A DNA stretch of 64,000 nt, taken from the NCBI GenBank assembly GCA_041395945.1, contig JAWKZN010000001.1, positions 1,116,001 to 1,180,000 on the forward strand. The letters run 5' to 3'. The DNA comes from Pseudomonadales bacterium. Lineage in GTDB: Bacteria > Pseudomonadota > Gammaproteobacteria > Pseudomonadales > Azotimanducaceae. The notes below the pieces were generated by a model, which had not been told where the DNA came from, did not search any database, and worked only from the letters and a program-made list of their open reading frames with translations. Made by a program: the position numbers and the translations under genes. Positions 1-8,358 of the stretch are shown here, piece after piece. Every line of letters starts with the position of its first letter. The stretch's first letter is position 1.

Positions 1-861
1 TTTGGTGCCGTGCTGCGACGGCTGATGGGCATCAGCGGCCCCCTGGGTACTGCGGCAGCATCCAGTGTGTTTCTGGGTATGGTTGAGACACCGCTCGTTG
101 TGCGGGCCTATCTCGCCAGCATGTCGCGTTCCGAGCTTTTCACGGTGATGACCTGTGGCATGTCGACCGTTGCCGGTTCGATCATGGTGCTCTACGCCAG
201 CGTCCTGCTTCCGGTGATCCCGGGGGCGCTCGGTCATGTGCTCATCGCCTCGGTCATCAACGTGATTGGTGCGGTGTTCATTTCACGACTCATGATTCCG
301 GCACCGGCGGGGGTGCCAGCCCAGGCAACAGAGACCGGCCTGCATTATTCGAGCAATATGGATGCGATCACCCAGGGCACCGCAGACGGCCTGCGGCTGG
401 CAGTGAACGTGGGCGCGATGGTGATCGTGCTGGTGAGTCTGGTGGCGCTGGTGAACCAGGCGTTCGAGTCAGTCATTGTGCTCGGCGCACCGCTGACACT
501 GGAGCGCATCATGGGCTGGGTGTTTGCGCCCGTGGCCTGGCTGATGGGCATTCCCTGGGCCGAGGCCCAGGCTGCCGGTGCGCTGCTCGGCACCAAACTG
601 ATTCTCAACGAACTGGTCGCCTATCTGCAGCTGGCGGCGCTGCCCGAGGGTACCCTGAGCAAGGACAGCGTGCTGGTGATGACCTACGGTCTGTGCGGTT
701 TTGCCAACTTCGGCAGTCTCGGGATCATGCTCGGCGGGCTCAATACCCTCGTCCCCGAACGACGCAGTGAAATATTAAACATAGCTCCTAAGACGTTGAT
801 ATCAGGAACTATTGTTACCTGCATTACCGGCGCGGTGGTGGCACTGGCGGGGTTGATCTAG
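1..861 (+). CDS. CNT-family nucleoside:cation symporter, C-terminal part
   Basis: Concentrative nucleoside transporter (NupC/CNT family), an inner-membrane carrier that couples nucleoside uptake to an ion gradient. The frame is open from the first base, so the N-terminus (roughly the first third of a ~400-residue family member) lies outside the window. Visible family hallmarks are the FLGMVETPLVV segment, matching the conserved E-x-P-L substrate-site loop, and GTKLILNELVAY, which fits the CNT signature G-x-K-x3-N-E-x-V-A. A GLCGFANFGSLGI segment follows. Several hydrophobic helices alternate between them. Its TAG stop overlaps the stop of the convergent threonine aldolase gene. Substrate specificity cannot be read from this part. 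Confidence 0.9.
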   Translation, partial: FGAVLRRLMGISGPLGTAAASSVFLGMVETPLVVRAYLASMSRSELFTVMTCGMSTVAGSIMVLYASVLLPVIPGALGHVLIASVINVIGAVFISRLMIPAPAGVPAQATETGLHYSSNMDAITQGTADGLRLAVNVGAMVIVLVSLVALVNQAFESVIVLGAPLTLERIMGWVFAPVAWLMGIPWAEAQAAGALLGTKLILNELVAYLQLAALPEGTLSKDSVLVMTYGLCGFANFGSLGIMLGGLNTLVPERRSEILNIAPKTLISGTIVTCITGAVVALAGLI

Positions 862-1874
862 CAGCCGGTTGCACTCCGGGGAAAGGCGCGAATGGCTGCC
901 TCGATCGCGGCGACGTCGTCGTCGCTGACGTCCAGGTGTACGACCCATCTTGGACCTCGAATCCGGATACTGAACTGGGAGAAATGCGCGATGAGGCGCT
1001 GCATATCTGCTTCCGCGCATTTCACGAATACCATGTTCGTATGCGCCCGGGCCGATCCGGCCAGGTGTTCGTTCATCACCGCAGCGATCCGTGCTGCTCT
1101 GTCATGGTCTTCTGCGAGACGATGGACATTGTGCTCGAGGGCATAGAGTCCTGCCGCCGCAATGACACCGGCCTGGCGCATGCCGCCGCCCACCATCTTG
1201 CGCCAGCGGCGCGCGGCGCGGATGAAGTCGCGGGTACCCACCAGCACCGATCCGACGGGTGCGCCAAGGCCTTTGGAAAGACATACCGAGACGCTGTCGC
1301 AATGCGCGGCAATGGCCTGTGGGGCGCTTTGTGTTGCCACCACGGCGTTGAAGTAACGGGCGCCGTCGAGATGCAGTGCGAGCTGGTGTTTCGAGACCAG
1401 GGCGCGCGCCCGCGCAAAGTAGTCGGGGCCCGCGGCTCTGCCGGCCTGGGTGTTTTCGAGACAGAGCAGGCGCGTCCGGGCGAAGTGCACGTCATCGGGT
1501 TTGATGAGTGTTTCCACAGTGGCGAGGTCCAGAGTGCCGTCCGCTGCGAAGGGCAGGGTCTGGGGCTGAATACCGCCCAGGGCGGCCGCCCCACCGCCTT
1601 CATACCAGAACGTGTGCGCTGTCGCGCCGGCGATGTATTCGTCGCCGCGCTGGCAGTGGGTGAGCAGGGCGATCAGATTGGACTGGGTACCGGATGCGAC
1701 GAACAGACCGGCCTGTTTCCCCAGCATTTCCGCTGTGCGAGCTTCCAGTGCGTTGACGGTCGGATCTTCGCCGTACACATCGTCGCCGACCTCGGCCCGG
1801 TACATGGCGTCCCGCATGCCCGGACTCGGCCGGGTCACGGTATCGCTGCGCAGATCAATCCAGTGGTCGCTCAT
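858..1874 (-). CDS. ltaE: Low-specificity L-threonine aldolase
   Basis: PLP-dependent aldolase of the GLY1/LtaE family that cleaves L-threonine and allo-threonine to glycine and acetaldehyde in the cytoplasm. The product is 338 residues, the usual family length. It opens with the typical IDLRSDTVTRP, has the FVASGTQSN cofactor loop near residue 60, and the Schiff-base lysine in CLSKGLGAPVGS (Lys201). I placed the start at MSDHWIDLRSD rather than seven codons upstream because family members begin just before the RSDT motif. The gene is convergent with the nucleoside transporter and shares the stop-codon bases. A 316-codon open frame on the opposite strand is its shadow. Confidence 0.92.
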   Translation of the reverse strand: MSDHWIDLRSDTVTRPSPGMRDAMYRAEVGDDVYGEDPTVNALEARTAEMLGKQAGLFVASGTQSNLIALLTHCQRGDEYIAGATAHTFWYEGGGAAALGGIQPQTLPFAADGTLDLATVETLIKPDDVHFARTRLLCLENTQAGRAAGPDYFARARALVSKHQLALHLDGARYFNAVVATQSAPQAIAAHCDSVSVCLSKGLGAPVGSVLVGTRDFIRAARRWRKMVGGGMRQAGVIAAAGLYALEHNVHRLAEDHDRAARIAAVMNEHLAGSARAHTNMVFVKCAEADMQRLIAHFSQFSIRIRGPRWVVHLDVSDDDVAAIEAAIRAFPRSATGC

Positions 1875-1932
1875 GAGGGTGCCTGATGGTGGCAATTGCT
1901 GCGGATCAGTAACCGCCTGTTCTGATTCGACA

Positions 1933-1959
1933 CAAAAAAAAGGCCGGGAAACCCGGCCT
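1933..1959 (-). terminator. Rho-independent terminator after exbD
   Basis: On the minus strand an 8-bp GC-rich stem (AGGCCGGG / CCCGGCCT, 3-nt loop) is followed immediately by a run of eight T residues. It lies about 30 bp past the exbD stop codon and ahead of the threonine aldolase start, so it should separate the two transcription units. Confidence 0.85.
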
Positions 1960-1991
1960 GGTAGTTGTTTTCCTTAAGATCTTCGGGCTCG

Positions 1992-2402
1992 TCAGTTGGA
2001 TGCCAGTGACACGTTATAGACGCCTGCCTGGCGCGCCGAGTCGAAGACGTGAACCATGGTCTCGGTACGGCTGTCCGGGTGGGGCTGAATGATCACCGGT
2101 GCTTCCGGATTCTCGGCGTGCAGACGCTCGATGTTGGCCCGCACCGAGCGGAAGTCCACATCCCGCTGAGCGATGATGATCCGGTCCCGGTCGGTGATCC
2201 GTACGACGATGCTCTTTTTATTCGGGTCGACGGTCTTGGGTTTGTCATCGTCAGGCTGGTTTACATCCAGGCCGACTTCCTTGACGAAGGTGGCGGTCAC
2301 GATGAAGAAAATCAGCATGATGAACACCACGTCGAGCATGGGTGTCAGGTTGATCTGCTCGTCGTGTTCGTCGTCCCGGCTGTTTCCGAATGGTCTTCGC
2401 AC
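1992..2402 (-). CDS. exbD: Biopolymer transport protein ExbD/TolR
   Basis: ExbD/TolR-family inner-membrane protein that, with an ExbB/TolQ partner, uses the proton gradient to energise TonB- or Tol-type envelope processes. The 136-residue product has a short cytoplasmic N-terminus, one transmembrane segment at about residues 20-42 (NLTPMLDVVFIMLIFFIV, carrying the conserved membrane Asp), and a periplasmic domain ending near VHVFDSARQAGV, the usual C-terminal motif. No exbB or tonB gene is next to it in this window; the upstream same-strand neighbour is an alpha/beta hydrolase. The partner may lie elsewhere on the chromosome. Confidence 0.92.
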   Translation of the reverse strand: MRRPFGNSRDDEHDEQINLTPMLDVVFIMLIFFIVTATFVKEVGLDVNQPDDDKPKTVDPNKKSIVVRITDRDRIIIAQRDVDFRSVRANIERLHAENPEAPVIIQPHPDSRTETMVHVFDSARQAGVYNVSLASN

Positions 2403-2454
2403 TGCTTTCCCCCCGAAAGCCCTCGAACAAGCGATGTAGTGTACTGAGGTCGAT

Positions 2455-2492
2455 CCGCTCTGCCTAGTCTCTGTGAGGCTTGCTCAGAGCGG
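2455..2492. repeat. Inverted repeat between hydrolase and exbD genes
   Basis: CCGCTCTG at 2455-2462 pairs with CAGAGCGG at 2485-2492, with a smaller inner GCCT/AGGC stem. It sits in the 99-bp gap between two minus-strand genes. There is no T-tract, so it is a weak terminator or a leader hairpin at best. Confidence 0.4.
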
Positions 2493-2501
2493 ACCAGCCG
2501 T

Positions 2502-3287
2502 TCAATCGGCCGGCCGGCTCGCACCGGCCGGGAAGACGCCTTCCAGAAAGCGGCCAACCGCCTGATTGAAGCGCTCCGGCTGATCGATGTTGGCCACGTG
2601 ACCGGCGCCTTCGAGTATCACCTTGACCGCCCCGGGGATACGCGAGGCCATGTAATCCGTTGCGCCGAGGAACGCCTTGTCGTCGGCGCCAACCAGGACC
2701 AGGGTCGGCACTGAAATGCCCGGCAGGCTGTCGATGACGGTGGAATCCGCCTGGGGCAGGATGCCCTCGGCGGCGAGGGCCAGACCTTCTGCGCTCCGGT
2801 GCAGTCCGCCGTGCGCTTCGAACTGACCTTCGAGGCTATCGATACCTCTGCGGCGGAAATAGCGCGCCCGGCCTCTGGCCATTTCGTTCCAGCCCTCCCG
2901 GCCTTCCGCTTTACGGAATCCCGGACCGGTGTCGAACAGCATCAGACTGTGAACCCGTTCCGGATGCTTCACGTGAAACGCCAGTGACAGGTAGCCGCCC
3001 AGCGAGAGGCCGCCGATCACCGCCGTTTGCGCGCCGACCGCGTCCAGAATTGCCTGCATGTCTGCAAGGGTGTGGGCCTCGGTGTAGCAGGCCGGATCTG
3101 TTGGCGAATCGGAACGGCCGTGGCCGCGGATGTCCCAGACCACCACCTGATAACGGTCTGCGAGTGCGGCGACCTGGCCCTGCCACATGTGGCCCGTGCC
3201 ACTGTAGCCGTGAGAAAGCAGCACGGTGGGACCGGAGCCTGTTGCTTCGTAGAAAATGCGTACACCGTCGCGGTCGAGATAGGCCAT
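2502..3287 (-). CDS. Alpha/beta-fold hydrolase
   Basis: Cytoplasmic alpha/beta hydrolase of 261 residues, similar in layout to the 3-oxoadipate enol-lactonase and haloperoxidase group. The oxyanion HGYSG motif is near residue 26. The nucleophile elbow is GLSLGG with Ser95. The acid is probably Asp202 or Asp203 in the GADDKAF strand end, and the catalytic histidine is His230 in GAGHVANID. The substrate cannot be inferred: the neighbours (an SMP-30-type lactonase upstream and exbD downstream) do not form a recognisable pathway. It lies 65 bp downstream of the SMP-30-like gene on the same strand. Confidence 0.85.
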   Translation of the reverse strand: MAYLDRDGVRIFYEATGSGPTVLLSHGYSGTGHMWQGQVAALADRYQVVVWDIRGHGRSDSPTDPACYTEAHTLADMQAILDAVGAQTAVIGGLSLGGYLSLAFHVKHPERVHSLMLFDTGPGFRKAEGREGWNEMARGRARYFRRRGIDSLEGQFEAHGGLHRSAEGLALAAEGILPQADSTVIDSLPGISVPTLVLVGADDKAFLGATDYMASRIPGAVKVILEGAGHVANIDQPERFNQAVGRFLEGVFPAGASRPAD

Positions 3288-3304
3288 CAGTCATTTCCTC
3301 AGCT

Positions 3305-3349
3305 AAAAAAAGCGCAAAGTCCCCGCCCGGAATTCGGCCCGGCCCGGGG
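3305..3349 (-). terminator. Possible terminator after SMP-30-like gene
   Basis: On the minus strand an imperfect GC-rich hairpin (CCCCG with CGGGG, inner CCGG with CCGG) follows the stop codon by a few bases. A run of seven T residues comes about ten bases later. The distance between stem and T-run makes this uncertain. Confidence 0.35.
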
Positions 3350-3352
3350 TCA

Positions 3353-4276
3353 TCATCGGTTCAGAAAATTCAGGGGGAGGCCGGCGCTGGGCCAGGGGAG
3401 CGAGACCAGTTTACCGGTTGTAGAAAGGGTGATGAAGGCCGTGCGCAGGTCGGTCCCGCCGAAACAGATGTTGGTGGTCAGGATGTCCGGCATGGGGATA
3501 TGTTCGGGTTTACCGCCCCGTGGGTCGAGAATGGTAATCCCGCCGTCGATGAGGGTGGCGATGCAGACCCGGCCTTCGGCATCAACCGCAAGGGAGTCGA
3601 ACAGAAAGTAGCCGCTGCGACCGGGAATCAGACGGCCGCCATCCGGCCTGTCCTGGCGTCTTTTGTCGACGACGCCCGGAGCCGACAGGGTATAAGCCCA
3701 GAGCCTGCCCGTGGTGGTTTCGGCGATGTAGAGTTCGTCTTCAGCCGGTGCAAGGCCGATACCATTCGGTCCTTCGAGCGGGAAGATCACCTCTTCGATC
3801 GCGCTGCCATCGGCCTTGGCGTAATACACGCCGGTGCGGTCCCGCTCCCGGGCGCGCGTCTTGCCGTGATCGGTGAACCAGAAACCGCCGGTCCGATCGA
3901 ATACCAGATCGTTGGGCCCGCGCAGCGGCTGGCCGTTGCAGTTGGTGTAGAGGACCTCCACCTGGCCGGTTTCCAGATCGACGGCTTCGATGCGGCCGCT
4001 GGAATAATTCTCCGGTTCCTCACCGGGGAGCAGTCGTCCATCCGGAAGTTCGATCCATTTGAAGCCGCCGTTGTTGCAGACATAACAGCGCCCGTCCGGA
4101 CCGATGGCCGCCCCGTTGGGTCCGCCACCCAGTCTCGCGACGACCGACACCTCACCGTCCACCACCCGTGACAGGGTACCCCGCGCGATCTCCACCAGCA
4201 GCACGCTGCCGTCGGGCAGGGCGATCGGACCTTCGGGGAAACGCAGGCCTTCGGCGACCAGGGTGGGCTCTGTCAT
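3353..4276 (-). CDS. SMP-30/gluconolactonase/LRE family protein
   Basis: A 307-residue six-bladed beta-propeller of the SMP-30/gluconolaconase/LRE-like family, whose members hydrolyse sugar lactones or related esters using one bound divalent metal. Family features seen are the early FPEGP segment with the first metal-ligand Glu, NNGGFKW, RGPNDLVFDRTGGFWFTDHG around residues 118-137 (the PND and metal-binding region), and GPNGIGLAPAEDELYIAET. There is no signal peptide, so it is probably cytoplasmic. It is followed by an alpha/beta hydrolase on the same strand, which hints at a joint ester or lactone breakdown role, but the substrate is unknown. Confidence 0.88.
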   Translation of the reverse strand: MTEPTLVAEGLRFPEGPIALPDGSVLLVEIARGTLSRVVDGEVSVVARLGGGPNGAAIGPDGRCYVCNNGGFKWIELPDGRLLPGEEPENYSSGRIEAVDLETGQVEVLYTNCNGQPLRGPNDLVFDRTGGFWFTDHGKTRARERDRTGVYYAKADGSAIEEVIFPLEGPNGIGLAPAEDELYIAETTTGRLWAYTLSAPGVVDKRRQDRPDGGRLIPGRSGYFLFDSLAVDAEGRVCIATLIDGGITILDPRGGKPEHIPMPDILTTNICFGGTDLRTAFITLSTTGKLVSLPWPSAGLPLNFLNR

Positions 4277-4279
4277 CGG

Positions 4280-4617
4280 GATCCGTCCGGTAGTGCGGGA
4301 TCGCGCATTCTAGCGGGCCCGGGTCGGGGGTTGGAACCGACAGATGCGTTCTCTGCCAGTTTCGTTAAACACGCCGGATCTGTTACTGATCGAAACAGGG
4401 ATTCGGGGTGCAGTGTTACCAGAAGACCAGGTCGCTGAACCTGGGTTATGCACATTCCTGGAATCGGCCGAGTTACCGAGGTGTTGTCAGAATTGTTAGA
4501 GGAAAAATATATAACTTATTAATAAATAAGAAATAAATTGAATCCAAACTGGCGAAATTGACCCCATGCTACACGGATGTTCATTTCTCCCCGATTTAAT
4601 CCCCAGAGTTATCCACA
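4280..4617. other. Gene-free AT-rich segment with two DnaA-box-like sites
   Basis: The 345-bp gap between hemF and the SMP-30-like gene has no credible gene. It holds TTATGCACA at 4446-4454 and the perfect consensus DnaA box TTATCCACA at 4609-4617, both on the plus strand. Between them lies a very AT-rich tract (4501-4540, 5 of 40 bases G or C) containing the palindrome CTTATT/AATAAG. Four GATC sites cluster at 4280, 4299, 4377 and 4388. The combination resembles a small replication origin or a DnaA-controlled site, but none of the usual origin neighbours (dnaA, dnaN, gidA, rpmH) is present nearby. Confidence 0.35.
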
Positions 4618-4621
4618 AGTC

Positions 4622-5518
4622 TCACAGCCACGCTTTCGCCGGCAGAAAATCCGTGTAGAGGGCGGCTTCCGGAGTTCCGGGTTCGGGCTGGAAGTCGTAT
4701 TTCCAGACCACCAGTGGTGGCAGCGACGCCAGCACGGATTCCACCCGGCGGCCACTCTGCAGCCCATAGCGGGTGCCGCGATCGATGGCCAGATTGAACT
4801 CCGCGTAGCGGCCGCGGCGGTAGAGCTGCCAGTCGCGCTGCCGGGCGCCGTATCCGGTGTTCATGCGCTTCGTGAAGATGGGCTGGTAGGCGGGCAGGAA
4901 GTGATCGCCGACAGCCCGGGTGAGGGCGAAGGCGGGCTCGAACCCGCCTTCGGTCCAGTCATCGAAAAACACACCGCCAATGCCCCGGCACTCCTGGCGG
5001 TGAGCGAGGTAGAAATACTCATCGCAGGCTTTCTTCAGTTGCGGGTAGTGATCGCCGGTCGCGGCCCGGGCCTGCGTGTGCCAGTGCACGCAGTCTTCGA
5101 CGAAGCCATAGCAGGGGGTGAGATCGAAGCCACCCCCGAAGTACCACACCGGTTCCTCTGCCTCGACCAGAAAAAACCGCAGATTCGCGTGGGTTGTCGG
5201 CACATAGGGGTTGCGCGGGTGCACGATCAGGGAGATGGCGGCGGCCTGAAAGCTCTGCCCCGCCAGTTGCGGATTACGCTCGGTGGCGGCGGGGGGCAGT
5301 GCAGCACCCAGACTGTGGGTGAACTGGACGGCCGCTTTTTCGATGTGGAGGCCGTCTTCCAGGACGCGAGGCCGGGACAGGGCGCCGCCGGGGCCGGGCA
5401 GATCCTCCCTGCGGAAGGTGTTACGGGTGTCGAGCGCTTCCAGCGTTTCGACAATCCGATCCTGCAGGCTCATGAAGTAGCTGCGCACGGCGCTTATGTC
5501 GGGGGGCATGTTATTCAT
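4622..5518 (-). CDS. hemF: Oxygen-dependent coproporphyrinogen-III oxidase
   Basis: HemF converts coproporphyrinogen III to protoporphyrinogen IX by two oxidative decarboxylations in aerobic heme synthesis; it is a soluble homodimer. The 298-residue product has standard family length and the full run of conserved segments: the early FRREDLPGPGGALSR region, NPYVPTTHANLRFF, VWYFGGGFDLTPCYGF, GGVFFDDWTEGGFE, and the C-terminal EFNLAIDRGTRYGLQSGR. The start ATG is the first in frame with MNNMPPDISAV. It is transcribed divergently from the exosortase-associated ligase, with about 230 bp between them available for two promoters. Confidence 0.96.
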   Translation of the reverse strand: MNNMPPDISAVRSYFMSLQDRIVETLEALDTRNTFRREDLPGPGGALSRPRVLEDGLHIEKAAVQFTHSLGAALPPAATERNPQLAGQSFQAAAISLIVHPRNPYVPTTHANLRFFLVEAEEPVWYFGGGFDLTPCYGFVEDCVHWHTQARAATGDHYPQLKKACDEYFYLAHRQECRGIGGVFFDDWTEGGFEPAFALTRAVGDHFLPAYQPIFTKRMNTGYGARQRDWQLYRRGRYAEFNLAIDRGTRYGLQSGRRVESVLASLPPLVVWKYDFQPEPGTPEAALYTDFLPAKAWL

Positions 5519-5747
5519 CGTCCTGGTGATCTGCTTTGCTGGTCATCTTTCGAGTGCTCTGGTGCGGCTGCCGCACCGGACGCTTAGTGTAGCCGCCCGC
5601 GACAACTTACATCACCGAATACCCGTTATGCCGAGAAATCCGCATGATCCGGGTCTGTATCGTTGTAACATCTGGTCCGGTCAGCAACTGGCTGCCATTG
5701 GAAACGGGATACGACTGAGAAAGCACACTGAATGCCAGGAAGAACAA

Positions 5748-7337
5748 TTGGCAATAGGGCAGTCTGCCGTGACAGCTGAAGCAACCGGGCCGCCGGGTTC
5801 GCTGCCTGCGCTGTTTGCGCGGTCTGTCGAACGCTGGCCGCAAAGCCCGGCAGTGCGCGCAGGCGAAAAGGAACTCAACTATCGGCAGCTCCAGGAGGAG
5901 GTGCAGCACCTGGCCCGCGGATTGCGCGGCCTGGGTGTGGTATCCGGCGACCGGGTCGCCGTGTTTCTGCCGAAGCGGATAGAGACCGTGGTGTCGATGC
6001 TGGCCGTGCTTGCCGCCGATGCGGTGCTCGTGCCGGTCAATCCTGCACTGAAGCCGGCCCAGGTCGAGCACATTCTCCGCAACTGCACACCCAGAGTTCT
6101 GATCACACTGGAAGATCGTGCCGGAGGGCTTGCCCATTATCTGGATTCGGAAGCGCCGGGCCCCGTGGTGGTGAGAGTTGATTCACCCTCGGGTCCGGAG
6201 CGTCGCGATGGCAATGCCTGGGTGGCACTCAACCGTACCGGTACGGGCGGGGAGGAAAATTTCCAGCTCGCCTCACCCCTTGCAGCACTGCTTTATACCT
6301 CCGGCACCACCGGTCTGCCGAAAGGCGTGATGGTCAGCCACAGCAATCTGGCTTTCGGTGTAGACAGCGTGGTGACGTATCTCGGAATCGATCACACCGA
6401 TCGAATCCTCTGTTCGTTGCCGTTCAGTTTTGACTACGGCCTGAATCAGTTGCTCAGTGCGGTGGCTGTGGGAGCCTGTGCGGTGCTTCTGGATTACTTC
6501 CACGCGCAACAGGTGCTGCGTACCGTGGAGAGCGAACGCATTACGGCACTTGCGGGTGTACCGACGATGTGGGTGCAGCTCGCCGCCCAGGAATGGCCGC
6601 GCGATGTTGCCCGCAGTCTGCGCTATATCACCAATTCCGGTGACCGGCTGCCGCCGCGCACCCTCGCCATCCTGAGAGACCGGCTCCCCGATGCGCGCAT
6701 ATTCCTGATGTATGGTTTCACCGAAGCGTTCCGCGGCGCTTTTCTCGATCCGCAGCTGCTCGACACCCACGCGGACTCCATCGGTAAACCGGTGCCCCAT
6801 TCGCAATTCGACATTATCGATGACTCGGGCGAGAGTCTGCCGCCCGGAGAAGTGGGAGAACTCGTGCAGCGGGGACCGCTGGTAACCTGCGGCTACTGGC
6901 AGGACGCGATGAAAACCGGCGCCAAGTTTGCGCCGACGAAATCCGATGGTCTGCATGCGGACTGGGTGCGATCGGGGGACCTTGCCTGGCGTGATGAAGA
7001 CGGCTTCTACTACTTCATGGGTCGGGTCGACCATCTGATCAAGACCGCCGGCTATCGTGTCAGTCGGACCGAAGTCGAGGAGGTGCTGCACAGCAGCGGT
7101 CTGGTGCTGGATGCCGCGGTGGTCGGCAGACCGCATCCGGTGTGGGGCAGTCAGGTCATCGCCTTTGTGTCCGCACCCGCCGGTGGCACGGTCGATGTGG
7201 AGGCACTCCTGCAGCATTGCCGCCGCAACCTCCCCAGATACATGGTGCCGAATCAGGTGGGTCTGCTCGCAGAAGTTCCGAAGACGGCCAACGCCAAGAT
7301 CGACTATGAATCACTGCGCGACAGGCATTGTGACTGA
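5748..7337 (+). CDS. Acyl-CoA ligase (AMP-forming), exosortase A-associated type
   Basis: Adenylate-forming ligase of the ANL superfamily that activates a carboxylic acid as an acyl-AMP and probably transfers it to CoA or a carrier thiol. The P-loop is LLYTSGTTGLPKG; later motifs are YGFTEAFRGAFL (A5-type), the RSGDLAW aspartate motif, and GRVDHLIKTAGYRVS with the hinge. The catalytic C-terminal lysine is in PKTANAKIDY. Sequence character and its deacetylase neighbour fit the family named acyl-CoA ligase, exosortase A system-associated (TIGR03098). The start is uncertain: TTG at 5748 has AGGAAG five bases upstream, and GTG at 5769 is an alternative; longer in-frame starts run into the hemF promoter area. 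Confidence 0.85.
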   Translation: MAIGQSAVTAEATGPPGSLPALFARSVERWPQSPAVRAGEKELNYRQLQEEVQHLARGLRGLGVVSGDRVAVFLPKRIETVVSMLAVLAADAVLVPVNPALKPAQVEHILRNCTPRVLITLEDRAGGLAHYLDSEAPGPVVVRVDSPSGPERRDGNAWVALNRTGTGGEENFQLASPLAALLYTSGTTGLPKGVMVSHSNLAFGVDSVVTYLGIDHTDRILCSLPFSFDYGLNQLLSAVAVGACAVLLDYFHAQQVLRTVESERITALAGVPTMWVQLAAQEWPRDVARSLRYITNSGDRLPPRTLAILRDRLPDARIFLMYGFTEAFRGAFLDPQLLDTHADSIGKPVPHSQFDIIDDSGESLPPGEVGELVQRGPLVTCGYWQDAMKTGAKFAPTKSDGLHADWVRSGDLAWRDEDGFYYFMGRVDHLIKTAGYRVSRTEVEEVLHSSGLVLDAAVVGRPHPVWGSQVIAFVSAPAGGTVDVEALLQHCRRNLPRYMVPNQVGLLAEVPKTANAKIDYESLRDRHCD

Positions 7338-7446
7338 GCCGATCGGCAACTGACGCCCTGCCTGCTGCAGATGCTCGGGAACAGACTCCGTCCGTGCTGC
7401 TGGCAACTGGTGTCATCGGCTCAGGTTCGGTAAGCAGGGCAGGGCG
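7334..7446. repeat. Two crossing inverted repeats in a convergent gap
   Basis: CTGAGCCGAT (7334-7343, overlapping the ligase stop codon) pairs with ATCGGCTCAG (7415-7424). CGCCCTGCCTGCT (7354-7366) pairs with 7433-7446 with one bulged base. The order is A, B, A', B', so the stems cross rather than nest. They lie between two convergent genes and may act in transcription termination in either direction. Confidence 0.55.
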
Positions 7447-7464
7447 CCCAGGCGCGAAATTTCT

Positions 7465-8358
7465 CTAGTAGGAGTGCACGGGCAGATCCGCCACGTGATA
7501 GTTGCGGGCGATGCTGTCGCTCACCGTGGAAAAGCGGAAGTCCTGCAGCAGCCGCACCAGCCGGCTGCGGCACTTCTCGAGATTGTTGTAGTGACGGAAG
7601 CGGGAGAAGGCACCGGCATCGATGCGTGGCTGCTCCGGATCGATTTCCCAGGGGTGCAGATAGAACATGAAGGGCCGGTGCTGTGCATTGACCCGCCGGG
7701 CCAGCATGCGGCTCAGGGCGTAGGGGTACAGACGGAAGTAGCCGCCTCCGGAGACCGGCAGGGTCAAGCCGGCGACCTTCAGGGTGGAGATGGGAAATTC
7801 CAGCAGCTCACCGCCGCCGTCAAGCTGCAGGCGATGGGGGTAGATCGGACCCCCTGCCAGCCCGTACAGGTCGTGGCGGATGGGGAAGATGCTCGAATCC
7901 GTGCGGAAGCCGCACTCGTAAAGAATATCGAGCGCCCACAGGGATTGTGCGGTAATCGAATAGCTCGCCGCGCGATAGGAGGTGATCGGCGTACCGGTGA
8001 GATCCTCGAGCAGTGCTTTCGAGCGCCGGGTTTCCTCACGGAATTCCGCCGGGTCCTGGCGATAGATGAGCCTGTGGCTGTAGCCGTGGCTGGCCACTTC
8101 GTGACCGGCGGCGGCGATGGCCTTCACCAGATCCGGTTCCCGCTCCGCCACCCAGCCGAGCACGTAGAAGGTTGCCCTGGTGCCGGCTTCACTGAGCAGA
8201 TCGAGGAGCCCGCGGGTGTTGGCGTCGACGCGCCGCGGCCGGTCGTTCCAGGATGCGCGATCGATGGCGGCATCGAAGGCGGCCACATGGAAATAGTCTT
8301 CCACATCGAAGGAAAGGGCGTTGACGATCGAGGCCGTGCTGACGGTGGTTGCATCCAT
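7465..8358 (-). CDS. Polysaccharide deacetylase, PEP-CTERM locus type
   Basis: NodB-homology (carbohydrate esterase 4) deacetylase of 297 residues, expected to remove N-acetyl groups from an exopolysaccharide. The N-terminal NALSFDVEDYFHV (Asp18, Glu20, Asp21) is characteristic of the subfamily found in PEP-CTERM loci (TIGR03006). The metal ligands are in SHGYSH (His91, His95). TSYRAASYSI and FMFYLHPWE complete the active-site motifs. No signal peptide is seen, as is usual for this subfamily. It is convergent with the exosortase-associated ligase and divergent from the SxtJ-like gene. Confidence 0.9.
   Translation of the reverse strand: MDATTVSTASIVNALSFDVEDYFHVAAFDAAIDRASWNDRPRRVDANTRGLLDLLSEAGTRATFYVLGWVAEREPDLVKAIAAAGHEVASHGYSHRLIYRQDPAEFREETRRSKALLEDLTGTPITSYRAASYSITAQSLWALDILYECGFRTDSSIFPIRHDLYGLAGGPIYPHRLQLDGGGELLEFPISTLKVAGLTLPVSGGGYFRLYPYALSRMLARRVNAQHRPFMFYLHPWEIDPEQPRIDAGAFSRFRHYNNLEKCRSRLVRLLQDFRFSTVSDSIARNYHVADLPVHSY

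Noticed and set aside
936..1886. Long open frame of 316 codons on the plus strand
   Set aside because: It is antisense to threonine aldolase, a common effect of high GC content, and has no family similarity. The same applies to 2984-4171, 4577-5587, 6273-7217 and 7474-8586.
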